Positions 1-10,745 of a stretch of 64,000 bases of DNA are shown in pieces. The notes under the pieces were generated by a model, which worked only from the letters and a program-made list of their open reading frames with translations, had not been told where the DNA came from and made no database searches. The DNA comes from Mucidula mucida (lineage: Eukaryota; Basidiomycota; Agaricomycetes; Agaricales; Physalacriaceae): assembly GCA_015501055.1 (NCBI GenBank), contig JADNYV010000083.1, positions 83,373-147,372 of the forward strand. The letters run 5' to 3'. The translations under genes were made by a program, and so were the position numbers. How positions within the stretch are numbered: position 1 is the stretch's first letter; every line of letters starts with the position of its first letter.

Positions 1-1136
1 GGTCCGGATTGAGGGAAGCAGCCGTGACGGTAGCAATCGTCGAGTACCTTGCCGACTCAGCGCCGGAGACGACGATATTTGCGGATCCGGCTTTCCCTGA
101 TGATCTGGAGAGCGCAAAAGCGCTGTTGCGAAGCGCGAGAACGCCGGGCAACTACGAGGCGTACTTTCTGCTGCAAGCCGTTCTATGGTTGGCTGAGCAC
201 TGGGAGTACGCAACGAACGGGACAATATCGCTTACCCCTGCATTGAAACATATGCGTACGGAGGCCGCGAAGAACTTTCCTAGGTGGCATCAGTCTCGCG
301 GGCGTCCTCATGAGGCGGCGCAGCGGTTGCTCACCTTCTCGGTGAATCACGAGTTCAGGAAGTTCAAACGACCCGACTCAGCAGGCCCCTCGGCCACCGA
401 GTTGCAAATTGCTGTTTGGGCGGCGGGGACCGCCCTTCCCGAGCTGGCGCCTGGCATCCACGTATCTGATGACAAGGGATTTGTGGATCTTCGGACGGTT
501 CGCGGCCACCAGATGGTGGCGGCATTATCACCGGACACCAAGAAGCAGACGATGGCGAACCGCAATCGTCGACGCTTCACTCTCACGGCGACACACCTCA
601 TCGCCTGCGTCGGACTCTATGCGGAGCTAGTAGCGGAGGCGGGTGTGACTATCACGCCGTCGTTTTCCCCTCAACCATTCCCAGTGGAGAAGGTGGATAA
701 CCTCGATGTACGCGAGTTGGCGTGCTTCTTCGCGGAGGTTGGCGTATCCATACGGATGGTCACTGACGCGTGGCCGTGGGCAATGCAGTGCGTGATGTTC
801 CTGGAATCTATGTTCACAGCGGATGAGCGGGGAGAATGGGAATTCATTCTGAGGGGCGTACCAGAGCGGCTCGTAGTATATGGTATGCCGCCCAAACTCG
901 AAGGCGCACTTGAATACTGGTCTCCAGAGACAGTCGGATGGCCGGTGATTGATCTCGCGTTTTATCGATGGCGCAGAGTGCTGCTACGCCAGAAGGATCT
1001 TGATGATAAGGCGCGACAGACGAAGACTAAGGGCGGACGGGATGTGGTGATGGCAGGCACCGGAACTACATCCTCCGAGGCGGGGGGTGCGTCAAACAGC
1101 GCGCCCATCGAATCGTCGCCTATCGAGTCGGAGTAA
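1..1136 (+). CDS. Unidentified protein, 3' part (5' end outside window)
   Basis: The reading frame is open from the first bases of the window to a TAA at 1134-1136, about 377 codons. The first in-frame ATG lies only some 80 codons in, so the gene probably begins or is spliced upstream of the window. I do not recognise the family. The body looks globular and mixed alpha/beta, with no signal peptide and no membrane segment. A basic stretch (KKQTMANRNRRRFTLT) sits near the middle. The last 45 residues are low-complexity Ser/Gly/Glu-rich and probably disordered. A Trp-rich block (DAWPWAM and, later, FYRWRRVLL) suggests a real folded domain. The codon pattern and long uninterrupted frame support coding. 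It lies just outside the first inverted duplication and has no second copy in the window. Confidence 0.6.
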   Translation, partial: SGLREAAVTVAIVEYLADSAPETTIFADPAFPDDLESAKALLRSARTPGNYEAYFLLQAVLWLAEHWEYATNGTISLTPALKHMRTEAAKNFPRWHQSRGRPHEAAQRLLTFSVNHEFRKFKRPDSAGPSATELQIAVWAAGTALPELAPGIHVSDDKGFVDLRTVRGHQMVAALSPDTKKQTMANRNRRRFTLTATHLIACVGLYAELVAEAGVTITPSFSPQPFPVEKVDNLDVRELACFFAEVGVSIRMVTDAWPWAMQCVMFLESMFTADERGEWEFILRGVPERLVVYGMPPKLEGALEYWSPETVGWPVIDLAFYRWRRVLLRQKDLDDKARQTKTKGGRDVVMAGTGTTSSEAGGASNSAPIESSPIESE

Positions 1137-1440
1137 AGCCCTGTGGTCAAGACCTTCATCGATGATTCGGTCTTGAGGGGGAGGGTGTAACGGGGAGTTC
1201 CCGATATGGACATGTTTGGCACGAACGTTATGTCGATCGCCTTCGGGCGATCTTTACTTACTCTTTTACTACGACTACTGGCTTTGTTTTCTATCCGTTT
1301 CTACGCTTACGGGTCCCCGAGGTCCCATTTGGACTCAATCTTATTGCTTTATCGTGTTATTTCGGGCCCTCCGGACCTCGACAGTGTACCTACGGGTTAC
1401 ACGGTGGTTTCCCTCCCCATTCGTTGCATCGTCATATCTG
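1137..1440. other. Intergenic, nothing recognised
   Basis: About 300 bases between the unidentified gene and the first glycosidase fragment. I see no gene, repeat or RNA here. A short inverted sequence near 1142-1176 (TCAAGACC...GGTCTTGA) directly follows the upstream stop codon and could be a 3' end hairpin, which is an inference. Confidence 0.4.
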
Positions 1441-1615
1441 CTTCGCTAGAGATCAATCGGATACGCGATATCAACTTGGGAGATCCTGAACTAAATCTTG
1501 CAATGGACTCTCACGGGAAACATATGGATGACGGTACTATTTGAGGTTTATGTGGGCGGAAACATCTACGATTTGGGCGAACGATGAGACCGTTCCTAAA
1601 AGCCCAGGTTCGTGT
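1441..1615 (+). pseudogene. GH31 alpha-xylosidase fragment
   Basis: The region reads as a mutated copy of the exon around 40915-41079 of the near-complete GH31 gene. It resembles the stretch from RDTNLGHPNLNL to GLGERFGPFVKNGQ, with the frame broken by a TGA at about 1542 and another after GLGER. Homology stops exactly where the functional gene has an intron donor (GGACAG|gttcgtg). The sequence then turns into a repeat also seen at 4845-4930 and 17750-17850 (reverse). It is only about 175 bp and cannot be expressed as an enzyme. Confidence 0.7.
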
Positions 1616-4575
1616 CCATTCGAGTTGGTTCGTTTCCACAGCTCACAAAAGACAGAGGCGCTCGGGCGGAAGTTTTTGATTTAGACATATTTATCGTCGC
1701 GGAACAACGGAAAGATTGTACTCTCCTTTCTCCCTGTCCTGTTCGCTCAACGAGAAGAGGCAGCCGAACCACGCCGCCAGTTTATACTCCAATGCCGCAT
1801 CGACTACGCCCTACCGACCTCGAAGTGATCTACGAATGCCAAACCCCCTCCTCAGCTACGCTTTACGCACCTTCGTGGTTCCAGCGAACGAGTCCGCCGA
1901 GTCCTTAGGCGCCTGTATTGTGTACACGGCAGTCCCACGCTCGAAGTGTTTCAAGTCCGGCCTGTCGCCAATACTGGACCATTAGGTTGGCTCTGATTTG
2001 TCCCCAGTGGCTGCCTGTATACTTCACTTTCCAAGGTCTACCCGCCAGAACGGAGGGTAAACGACGCTAGTTCGCACGCGATGGAATCGCTTCGGGGCGG
2101 GAGAGATGGAAGAGAGATGGGCGACGAGCGGGAGAAGGTCTCATATCAGTGGGAGTCATTCTCGTATGGGTGTCGGTTTGGGATAAAGCGATGGTGAGCA
2201 GTCTGGTTATTGTCGAGGGCAGTAAACATGCCCACGCCAACTGTTCAGCGCCCCAATCATCGATACATTTCCTGTCTGCCTATCAAAAGTCCTTATTCGA
2301 GATCGTGTTAGGAACGTCCTAGCTCACCCTCTTGGCTTTTCAAACATTTCCGGCGCGGTCCGAGCGAGCATCGAACGAGTCCTACTGCCGCATCAGTCAG
2401 TGCTGGTGGTTAGCGTCTAGTTTTCCCGCCCCATTGACATCTACAGTATGATGAGCACACTCATGCTTGCCCCGCCTCTCATATCCGTCGCGGCCCGCCC
2501 TACCTTCTATCCCTTCGACATCACATAACTTAACGCGCTAGCGATGCGCACGCTACATCCCATGGCTATCAAGACCCGATATACGCCTTTACGCTTCAAC
2601 TTTTCAGTCGACAGCGACGCGTGTGCCGTCCAAGAAATCCACGCGACAATTTGGTTTCCCAGTGTTTCCAGAACGCCGCAGCACTCAGGCCTCTAATATC
2701 CCTTGGACACCCTACTCTCCAGGCTCCAAGCCCAACCCATTCAATAGTCTACCGTTTCGTATGCCGAAGCATGCCTAGCCGCCAGATGGCGACACGCCTT
2801 CGCATGCCCTTTCAATATCAAGTGGTTCTCGATGCTCACCCCGGTGTGTTTACCTCTCACCGTCAAACACATTCCCTCCACCCAAGGTTATTATGACATG
2901 TTCTCGTTCGTCGATCCAGCCAAAGCGCCAAATCAAGGGAGGGACTGCGGATGCTTTCCGAGCGCGGGTCTCTCTTACCGGCAGGAGTCCCGTTCGTACT
3001 GCAGAAGTTCGACGTCTAAGAGGAGGATCATGATCGGCGGACGTCCGAGTTTAGGTGATGTATGGGCATCTCGGATGACAAGATTCCAAGGTGTGGAGCG
3101 CGACGGAGGTACGCAGGTCTCCTGTGACAGGCGGATGAAGCCGGTCGACTACGAATGTCTGATCTAGGGCTAGACGACTCAATTCTCGAAGGGTTATGGG
3201 TTATCGGTAAGGTTCTTTCGTGGCCGCATGTCGGGCAGCGCGGGCTAATGCGCATTAAAATGTTAGTCGCGAGGTATAAACCCTAGTACAATGAGCCCCT
3301 TCGTTATTGAATGGCGGACCACCAAAGAGGGAAACTTGTCGACAAGGAAACGCGTAACGGTGGCAGTCGCCTCATGAAAGAAGAGCATTGTCGCGCGCCC
3401 ACTATTCCTGGTTCCGCTGGACGAATGTCTTGATGCACTAGCTGCGGGGCCGTTACAGAGGAAGGTCATGAGCGAGAATTTGACGATATGTCGACCAATC
3501 CAATTGGGAAGGCTCTGAGAGAGGATGGTGTTCCGAAGAGTATTAATGAGTATCACATGCACTATCTTGTTTACTGGGCTGGTGCAGCAGTTCCGGGACA
3601 TCTTATCTTTGTCGCAGGAAGTGGCGGTCGGCGTGTACGAGTATCATTGTTTTCTGTATGGGTGAGTGCGAGCATGTCACTCTGATCGATTAGCTTACAT
3701 TCATGGTGTTAGACATTACTCGTATCGTCTACTTGGCGAGTATACTGTCCCATCGATGCCATGATTATAATCTTGGCTCCCGCGATATGCTACTTTGCAG
3801 ATTAATGACGTATACGGTTACCCAAATGTAAGAATCTGTTTACGTTCGGTGTAAACTTCCCTCACCCACCTTTACAGCGCAGCTAACAAACATAGGCAGT
3901 CATTTGACACCACGATATCACTTATACCCCACCGAACGTGTGCCTCATTTCAAGCTGTCATGGATTAGGACTCGAGGACTACCTCCGCCAGGGAATAATA
4001 TACGCGTCGAAGCCTACATAACGGCATGCGTTCCGGTTGCGCTTTCCCGTGCCAGAGCTCCACCTATATGTACACACACGGCGCTTCATTTTAATCAAGC
4101 TCGGTGCGGCTTATTCTGGACGTGGAGGCGTCGGATGTGTATACATAACGGCGGTCTCCTTGCAGTTCATGCATCGATGGAGGGTGTTCTTATCTAGGCC
4201 AAGGGTGGGAAAGAACGGTTCGCGGACGAACAGGACAGACGGGTTGAGATGTTGAGTCCGGCGAGACTTGTATCAATGTTAGAACCCAAACCATTATTAT
4301 TGGCCGCTGCATTCATACTACTTTTTAGCTGCAAGTAAGACTTGTTTCACTTTTGTTACCTTTGAGTATCCCATTCATTAGTACCAGCTTTCTCATCAAA
4401 TCCTCAGACAGCATTAAGTCTGTAGAAATCAAAAAGTTTCCCTCACTTTTGCTTGCATTTATAATTCCGAATTAGACGTGTTCAAGTGACTTCAAGTTCG
4501 CGATCGTGCAAGTTCTGATTTACCTGATCCTCGTCGAAAACCTCAAAACGGTGGACACGCCTTATGATAACCAAG

Positions 4576-4655
4576 ACAACCGGCCTGACTTGAACAGGCA
4601 TCCAAGTCACGATCAGAGTTGTCGGCTTGTGCTCTACGAGCTGAGCTACGGTCGT
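4576..4655 (-). ncRNA. tRNA-like element, copy a
   Basis: Reading on the minus strand, a seven-base acceptor-like stem (ACGACCG with CGGTTGT), TA, a D-arm GCTC-AGCTCGTA-GAGC matching the A box, and a T-arm GCCTG-TTCAAGT-CAGGC matching the B box are all present. The region between D- and T-arms is too long and pairs only four bases (CAAG/CTTG) around a 17-18 nt loop, so no anticodon can be assigned. It is either a decayed intron-containing tRNA or a tRNA-derived repeat (SINE head). Copies lie at 6125-6204, 15074-15153 and, in a shorter form, at 44188-44256 and 48483-48550. No T-run follows this copy. Confidence 0.55.
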
Positions 4656-5289
4656 GGCGCAGGAAATCCATCCCGTTGATTCAGCTCCGGAAAAAAACAC
4701 GAGACCTCTAGATTCAATTCCACCCGATCGAGGAATGTACCGCCCTGCCCCGCCACTCAAGCGAAAGGGCAGCTGGAACAACCGTGTCTAGCGGCGAAAC
4801 ATACAGTTTTTGAAACGGGGTCATGAGGCAGAGGCCAGGTTTGTGTTGGTTCGTTTCTACGACACAGGTGCGCTCGGGTGGAAGTTTTTCAATTTAGACA
4901 TGAGAAATAACGGAAAGATTGTTCCCTCCTTAAGCCATTCAAGTGAGGCGCTATGACGAACGTGGGCTACACGGAACAGACGACCCAATCCAGGGAGCAA
5001 TATGGGCCTGTAAACGGCGCAGGTCGGGCTGCGTGGGCTGATACTTTGCATTTAGTAGCCTTTGACATGTTAGCGGCGGGGTATCATCGAATCTCTTCGT
5101 TCTTGGAGGACCCGAATCGTCATTATTCCCGGCTGCCAACGACCAAAAGGCAAGCTGGTCGGCGAAGAAACACGTATTTTGGGTTGAGGACGAGAAGCTG
5201 TTGACCAAAGTACGGTGGTAGGCTCGTGCACACTATGCCGCGGAAGCGCTGGTTGATTAGACTCGGTCACCCACTCGCTTCCGGGCCGC

Positions 5290-6204
5290 TTCAGACTTGG
5301 TTGGCTGGCTGGTGCGGGAGTTCCGGGACGTCTCTTCTTGGTCTCAGGGAGTGTCTAGCTTCAACAAAACGGCTTGGCTGGGCTGGGTGAGTGTGGTTAG
5401 CGTCTCAGTGATTCATTAGCCTCACATCATTGGTGGCCATATAGACACCATTTTTATCGCGGGTATGCGGTAACACTCGACGTCGCGGTTATAAGCCGAG
5501 TGACACATCTCCACACCAGAACAACTGTTTTGCGAAGCCGGGCGACTATGCTATGAATAATGACTATTGATGTTAATACCACCAGTAAGATAACAATCTG
5601 TTTTACATTCTTAATATACATATTCTTTGCTCACTCACCGACCAGTCACCCTCCACCACCAACCCTAGTGACCGTGTATACCTCTGCTACGCCAGCGGAA
5701 AAGTACTTCCAGTCGCGCTTTCCCATATTAGAGCTCCTGCTCACACGGCGCTTTATTTTGAATACGCGCTTTCTTCGACAATTCGGGTCGTGGAGGCGTC
5801 GGATGATGTGCATGTGGTGTATTATAATTCATACCGGCACTTCACATGCCACAAGTAGTATGTACTCGCAGTTCATGGAGGCTGGGGGGCGGAGGGGAAG
5901 CGGCTGCCTATGCAGAGGGCTAATTTTGACGAGTTTTATAGTGCTAGAATCTATAAACCGGTTTGCTGTAACCATCACCTTTGAGTATATCCATTCATTA
6001 GTACCAGCTTTATCAATCCTTTAGAGAGTACTCAGAGCTCTTCACCTTTGTGGAAATTGCTTGTACCGGATTCTTGTGGGCATTGTGCAAGACTTCGAAA
6101 AAAAAACCTGTGACAGATGTTTAGACAACCGGCCTGACTTGAACAGGCATCCAAGTCACGATAAGATTTGTGGGCTTGTGCTCTACGAGCTGAGCTACGG
6201 TTGC
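5290..6204 (+). repeat. Direct third copy of the inner part of arm 1
   Basis: This segment repeats about 3570-4655 in the same orientation, offset by roughly 1.55-1.73 kb. Shared anchors are GTTCCGGGACnTCT (5323 versus 3592), the CGCTTTCCC...AGAGCTCC stretch (5717 versus 4045), TGGAGGCGTCGGATG (5790 versus 4122) and the terminal tRNA-like element. It is diverged, and the frames are not conserved. The order left arm, direct copy, gene island, inverted arm shows that duplication happened at least twice here. Confidence 0.65.
6125..6204 (-). ncRNA. tRNA-like element, copy b, with T9 terminator
   Basis: Same structure as the element at 4576-4655: acceptor-like stem GCAACCG/CGGTTGT (one G-T pair), A-box D-arm and B-box T-arm, and an unpaired 17 nt central loop. 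On the minus strand nine consecutive T residues (6098-6106) follow about 18 nt after the 3' end. That is the standard RNA polymerase III termination signal, so this copy could be transcribed. No CCA is encoded, as expected for a eukaryote. Confidence 0.55.
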
Positions 6205-6748
6205 ATCTTGTTATTTCTTGTCTCTTAATTCTTATTTCTTATCTCTTGATTCACCTGAATGGTGACTGAAATAATAACAGAATTCATCAACAAATCTGTG
6301 TAGGCAAACCTCAGAGAAGTGCACTTTGACATCCAAGCTGAAGGATCATTTGTTCGTTACACAAGATACCAATATTCCTTCAAACACACAATGGTATTTC
6401 TCCTTCTCAAAGGCTTCAAGGAGAAAGGGCCACTATCACATCGCGATGAGTTACGCTTCGATCCATCTGCCCACGTCAATGAGGCTTATGGTATGTTCAT
6501 TCGCCTAGGTCGGAATATGGAATGGCCCTCCTCAACGCTGGTCGTGACCTCGTCGGTATCGTTCTTACCTTTCAGTACACATTTCATCCACGACCTACTT
6601 CGTTGCACTGGGCGAAGAACCGCGGCGCACAATCGTATCCGCAGAGTAGAAATTCAAAGACCAATCTAGACAGGTTGTTTGTCCCAAATGGCGTTGCAAT
6701 GACATGGAGCTCGAATGGAAGCGAGAAGAACAATGATGCTGATACATT
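6205..6748. other. Region between tRNA-like element and NAA20
   Basis: Begins with a pyrimidine-rich run (6208-6250, variants of TTATTTCTT). Two overlapping frames at 6319-6669 show no similarity I can recognise and no paired splice signals, so I do not call a gene. The last part is probably the 3' untranslated region of NAA20. Confidence 0.35.
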
Positions 6749-7518
6749 TTATGGCACATCGTGTGCGCTAACCAACATATCACGTCCATTCGGCCGAACG
6801 GAACGGCGACCTGGATCTCGGGACAGCGGTTTTCGCATGTCTAATCAAGGAAAAAGAAGATTAGAAGTCGGAGGATGATTTGACAGAGGGAATGTCGACT
6901 AACCAAACGCGTCTTCCTCGTCCTTGCCACCCTTGCCCACACCTAAACTTCCATAATACTCCCTTACCCTCCGATACACGCTGTACCCTAGCCCCTCGTA
7001 CATTTCTATCGCGGAGGTATTGGTACACCGAACGTAGAGATCGACAAAGTATCCGCGATAGCTTTGGTCCGATACCATTTCGAGAAGGGTCATCATTTTA
7101 CGTGCGAGCGATAGGCGACGGTATTCTGGTGCGACCGAGATGGCGGTGACGTGTCCGTGCCATTCAGCGTTGGAGCCTTCTGCTTTTCCGATGACTGGGG
7201 ACGTAATTTAGCAAGTCTGTCGGATGTCGAGGAAACGCGTGTTACGCACCATAGCCCATCATGCGCCCACGCGGCGATTCTTGGACACAGCAGAGGTCGG
7301 GCCAGCGAGAGAGATAGCCGAGATAGAACCCGGGATTGTACTATAGGCGCGTCAACGTTTATTTGAGGGGAAAAATGGAAGGCTCACGGTTTCTGTCCAT
7401 ACATCCAGGTTGCTACGAAAAAGGGTCAACGATTCTGGACATGCACGAAAACAAGAAAGGCATACATGTTGTTGTAAGTAAACATGTCAGTCGCGCGGAA
7501 AGATCGTAGGACACTCAT
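6749..7518 (-). CDS. NAA20: N-terminal acetyltransferase NatB catalytic subunit (Naa20/Nat3)
   Basis: Five exons on the minus strand: 7518-7466, 7412-7388, 7340-7250, 7194-6904 and 6840-6749. All are bounded by GT-AG and join in frame to 183 residues, the usual Naa20 size. NatB acetylates protein N-termini starting Met-Asp/Glu/Asn/Gln, co-translationally at the ribosome, together with Naa25. Recognised segments are the N-terminal RSFRATDMFTYNNINLD, ETYNPGFYLGYLSRWPDL, WHGHVTAISVAPEYRR, YFVDLYVR, EMYEGLGYSVYRRVREYY and the C-terminal DAFDMRKPLSRD. One oddity: the acetyl-CoA loop, normally RRLGLA, reads RRLSLA, so a highly conserved glycine is serine. The ATG is chosen because MSVLRSF aligns with the family start. 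The gene is divergent from the AT-hook gene at 7619. Confidence 0.93.
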
Positions 7519-7618
7519 GGCGGGAGGGAGAGAGACGTGACCTGGACTCCGGTCACCCCGAGCCGAATGCGTCTTGGTCCCTGACCCCAACCACTTTTCT
7601 CCCTAAAAACAAATAAAA
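7519..7618. promoter_or_regulatory. Short shared (bidirectional) promoter
   Basis: Only 100 bp separate the start codons of NAA20 (minus) and the coiled-coil/AT-hook gene (plus). No TATA box is visible, unlike the cyclin genes further right. Both genes must take their core promoters from this interval or overlap into each other's 5' ends, so co-regulation is likely, which is an inference. Confidence 0.6.
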
Positions 7619-8615
7619 ATGGCGCAGAATCAACCACAATACGTACATTACACTTGTCCTCCTGGATCTCAAGCGCAACCTGCACCCCAGCGCCAGTCAA
7701 CCCCAGCACATTCCACGCCCCAGCCACCACTCGTCGCAGTCGGCGATTGGACCAAAAACCTCGTCGAGCTCGCAAAGACTGCCGAACTCAAGTGGGTCTT
7801 CCTACTAGAGTACATCCACGCGCCTCACCTAAAGCCGAATCAGGAAACACGCACTCACTCTGCAGCTCCATACCGCGCACATCCTATCTGCGCACGCGTC
7901 ATTAGAGCAGAAAACGAAAGCCATACAGGATGTTAGGGAGCAGAAGAACAAGTGCGTTTCTCTCTCTCTCTCTCTCTCTTAGCCGGCTGATCAATCCGAA
8001 TTAGATTGGAAAGCGAGCGTCAGCGGCTGCTCAACTGCCTCAGACAGGTGCCCGCCATCTAAAGCCTATATAAATCCAAAATCTAACCACGCACCCACCC
8101 CAGGTGAACGAAGACCGTGACAAGGCGCGTCCCCCACCCATCCCCATTCCCCTCTAATTCAATTCCACAGGCTGATCTACTCGAATCCACGATCGACAGA
8201 GAGCAAGTATCATATCTCCCCCCCCTCCAATCAAATCATCTTACCCCGCCCGCAGATGCTCTGAAATCCGACAGCGAATCGCACAAATAAGCGAAGGAGA
8301 GTACGCCGACGCTAAACGCGATGTCGACCGGCTGCGCCAGGAGTTAGGACACCCCCCTCTCCCCAGTCTGCAGAACACGCTCGATGAAAAGTCCTCGCAG
8401 TGAGTAACGCCTTTAACGCCTTTGTGTAGTATGTTAGTAACCTCACATGTTTCATGAGATTTCTAACCGAGCGCCGTTTGAACGGGACCGAGAAACGCGC
8501 TGCGGGCGATGATGGGGCTGGGGCTCCGCCGGGCAAGAAGCGGGGACGGCCCAAGGGGAGCAAGAATAGGATTGCATCGGCTTCAAAGGCTGGTCCGTCT
8601 GCTTTGCAGAGCTGA
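7619..8615 (+). CDS. Coiled-coil protein with C-terminal AT-hook
   Basis: Tentative exons: 7619-7791, 7844-7951, 8005-8047, 8104-8124, 8171-8206, 8256-8399 and 8459-8615, about 226 residues. The N-terminus is Gln/Pro-rich. A heptad-like helix follows (ELKKHALTLQLHTAHIL, then LESERQRLLNCLRQ and EIRQRIAQISEGEYADAKRDV). The C-terminus carries KKRGRPKGSKN, an AT-hook core (GRP flanked by basic residues) that binds the minor groove of AT-rich DNA. A nuclear, DNA-binding role is therefore inferred; I do not recognise the family. The junctions around 8124 (only a GC donor fits) and 8206/8256 (phase does not close) are unresolved, so one small exon may be misplaced. The first junctions and the last two exons are well supported. 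Confidence 0.7.
7959..7979 (+). repeat. (TC)n microsatellite in an intron
   Basis: About ten uninterrupted TC dinucleotides just after the donor site of the second intron of the AT-hook gene. It may serve as an extended polypyrimidine tract but is mainly a likely length-variable marker. Confidence 0.9.
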
Positions 8616-10687
8616 ATATGCACATTGAAAGACGGTTTATTGAACCTTGATATATGTTTGTTTTTTGACGTCGATCTTCATCGCACTGTACTCTATGTTG
8701 TCCATGTAAGTAATTATTGTATGTATTCTGTACAGTGTATGCGACGCTCTGGTCAGCGATCATCAGTATTTGTAAACACACACGAAAAGCAGATGAAGGT
8801 GACGTTTTGATGAATGAGGAGTCTGCTGTTGGCATAGTTCAAAGCATCTCAACGAGCGAAGACTGACGATCTACGTCACTTCAAATTGCAAGTTAGGTAC
8901 AGAGCAAGATTGAACCTGTCAAGGACGCTTGTGGCGTTGCACGGCAAATGGAATGTACACCTGCAAAGCCATCCTTACATACAGCTTATTTCGAGGACAT
9001 TCCAGTAATATCTGATCCTTATTCCTACACATCTACCTAGACGAAATGGCTTTTCTCTCATCCACATCCTTGAAGCGAACTAGTATAAACGGACATTTGG
9101 ATTGAGATGAGGTGATATTGATAGTATGTATATGGTCCTACTCTATACTAAGAGCACAATCGATATCCACTTTTAGCGCGGTGTGGAGAGGGAGTGGTGA
9201 GCATATCGGAAACAATCGGGCGCGAATTTAGCTCATCATCGGTTAAATGACTTTGACAATGAACATATGACGACGAAAGGTCGCGTCTGTTTCCCGGAAA
9301 ACATATCGCCGTACATCGCCAATCTGACATCTCTATCCTAGACGCATCTGTTCCGTGTGGGTTATAGTCAACGCCACTAGCAACGGCAACCCCGCGATGT
9401 AAGTAGTAGCCTTCAAGTAAATCCTCCGAACACGAAGCTACTCCAAGCGGGAGTACTCTGGGGCGGACAATTTTCGGTGTGCGCGTAGTCCTAGTGTAGC
9501 GGGCAGAACCCAAAGCGTGCGAGATCGGGTAACCGAAGCGGACAGCCCGAAGGATGGAAGATCTCAAGGAACAAAATGGAAGATGCGAGTGGAAGACACG
9601 CGACACTCGAATCAGTATGGCAGTGCGACCAGAAATCAGAACGACTCTCCCCGACAAGCGCCATATGTACAGCTGTGTCCTGCTGTAGAGATAAGATCAT
9701 AAGTGTGGTCGCCGAATTCGCACTCGGTGATGTGATGCGATGCGACTCGGACCGTCAATGTTTCGCCGGGTTGCCAGTAAGTAATGGACGGTGACATCCC
9801 CGTTGCCGCCCATATCCGTGAAAGAGTACCGGGTAAAAGCGCACACCAAACCGTGCGTGCGTTTCTATAGGCCGATTCGCACACCTGGGAACGCACAGGC
9901 TCTCCGCAGGACGGACGTGGTGCTGTAGCCTGCACAGGGAGAAATGAAGGGTGCTACCCTGAAATCGTTTAACTACGAGGACAAAGAGGCGATGGAAAGC
10001 ATTACCGAGGCGATGTGTGCAGGGTCCCTTTCCGGATATGGAAAGTGATGATGATATCTTTTTCGGAGTGAGCACATCTGTCCGAGGAACGAGGGAGAGG
10101 ATGATTGAAAGGGTATGTGCAGGAAAGCTAAGTGGATGACACGAATAAGTCGAAGAGATTGTTAATTGGTTGGTGATTAATGATAAATAAAAAGCTGATT
10201 ACGATCTAAAGTGGATAGCCTACCCAGCTCGGATTGAATTGAAACCCTATCGCAGCGCTTTGGGATAGCTGCCGAAAGAGGTCGGTCGCACATAGTACAT
10301 ACATACGTGATGTCAAGCTACTACGGGCAGCGGCGTGTCTGCGGTTTGCTCGCAACTGTGATATTAATATTGAATGGATCAAACCTTGGTTTGGGGGAAT
10401 TGGATGAAGGGGAGGGCACGAACACGGTGAATGACGGGAACGGGCAGAATGGGAGGAGGAGAACGCGTCCGTGCCCGATGTGGGTTTGACTCGTCAGCGG
10501 CACAACGGAATCCGAGTCGTCTTCCGAGTCGAGGGAAGTGTTGCCGAGCGTTACAAGTGGGGTAATGCGTAGCCGCGGCACCGGATCGGGTAATGGTGGG
10601 TGACTCGTAAGAACGATGTCAGCGCCTGCCATAAGCCACCCCGGCCTTTCTCCTCCATTTCGGGACTACTGACTGCAAGCCTTTTCT
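8616..10687. other. Two kilobases without a convincing gene
   Basis: I find no supported gene here. A minus-strand frame at 9636-9935 contains YWQPGETLTVRVASHH, which has the feel of a secreted beta-sandwich protein, but no signal peptide, no ATG context and no flanking exons support it. On the plus strand, EAMESITEAMCAGSLSG (near 9990) and IERVCAGKLSG (near 10100) form two similar short peptides in open frames. These may be remnants of a decayed gene. The last 300 bp hold the likely promoter of the first cyclin gene. Confidence 0.35.
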
Positions 10688-10694
10688 TTATATA
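10688..10694 (+). promoter_or_regulatory. TATA box of cyclin gene A
   Basis: TTATATA, 52 bp upstream of the ATG at 10746. The paralogous cyclin gene B has its TATA box at nearly the same distance (62 bp), which supports both. Confidence 0.65.
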
Positions 10695-10745
10695 GTGCGC
10701 TATGCTACCCGCAGTTCCCCAATCTGTTTTCCCTCCCCTCGAACA

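Larger units (their letters stand above)
1441..4825. repeat. Left arm of large imperfect inverted duplication 1
   Basis: This arm matches, in reverse complement and with many substitutions and small indels, the segment at about 14865-18000. Anchors that can be matched by eye are the glycosidase fragment at 1441-1615 versus 17870-18010, the peptide-like stretch SIVYRFVCRSMPSRQMATR at about 2740-2800 versus 16590-16640, GKALREDGVP near 3510 versus 16200, and the tRNA-like element at 4576 versus 15153. It also holds a decayed coding sequence that I cannot name (fragments INEYHMHYLVYW near 3545 and TRIVYLA near 3720); frames are broken by stops in both arms. The arm encloses no intact gene. Confidence 0.75.

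Noticed and set aside
7515..7775. Minus-strand frame opposite the AT-hook gene start
   Set aside because: It overlaps the first exon of the AT-hook gene and the NAA20 start, has no recognisable content and is explained as antisense of real coding sequence.
9636..9935. Minus-strand frame resembling a secreted beta-sandwich protein
   Set aside because: One attractive 16-residue stretch only; no signal peptide, splice partners or second copy. Mentioned in the gap description but not called.
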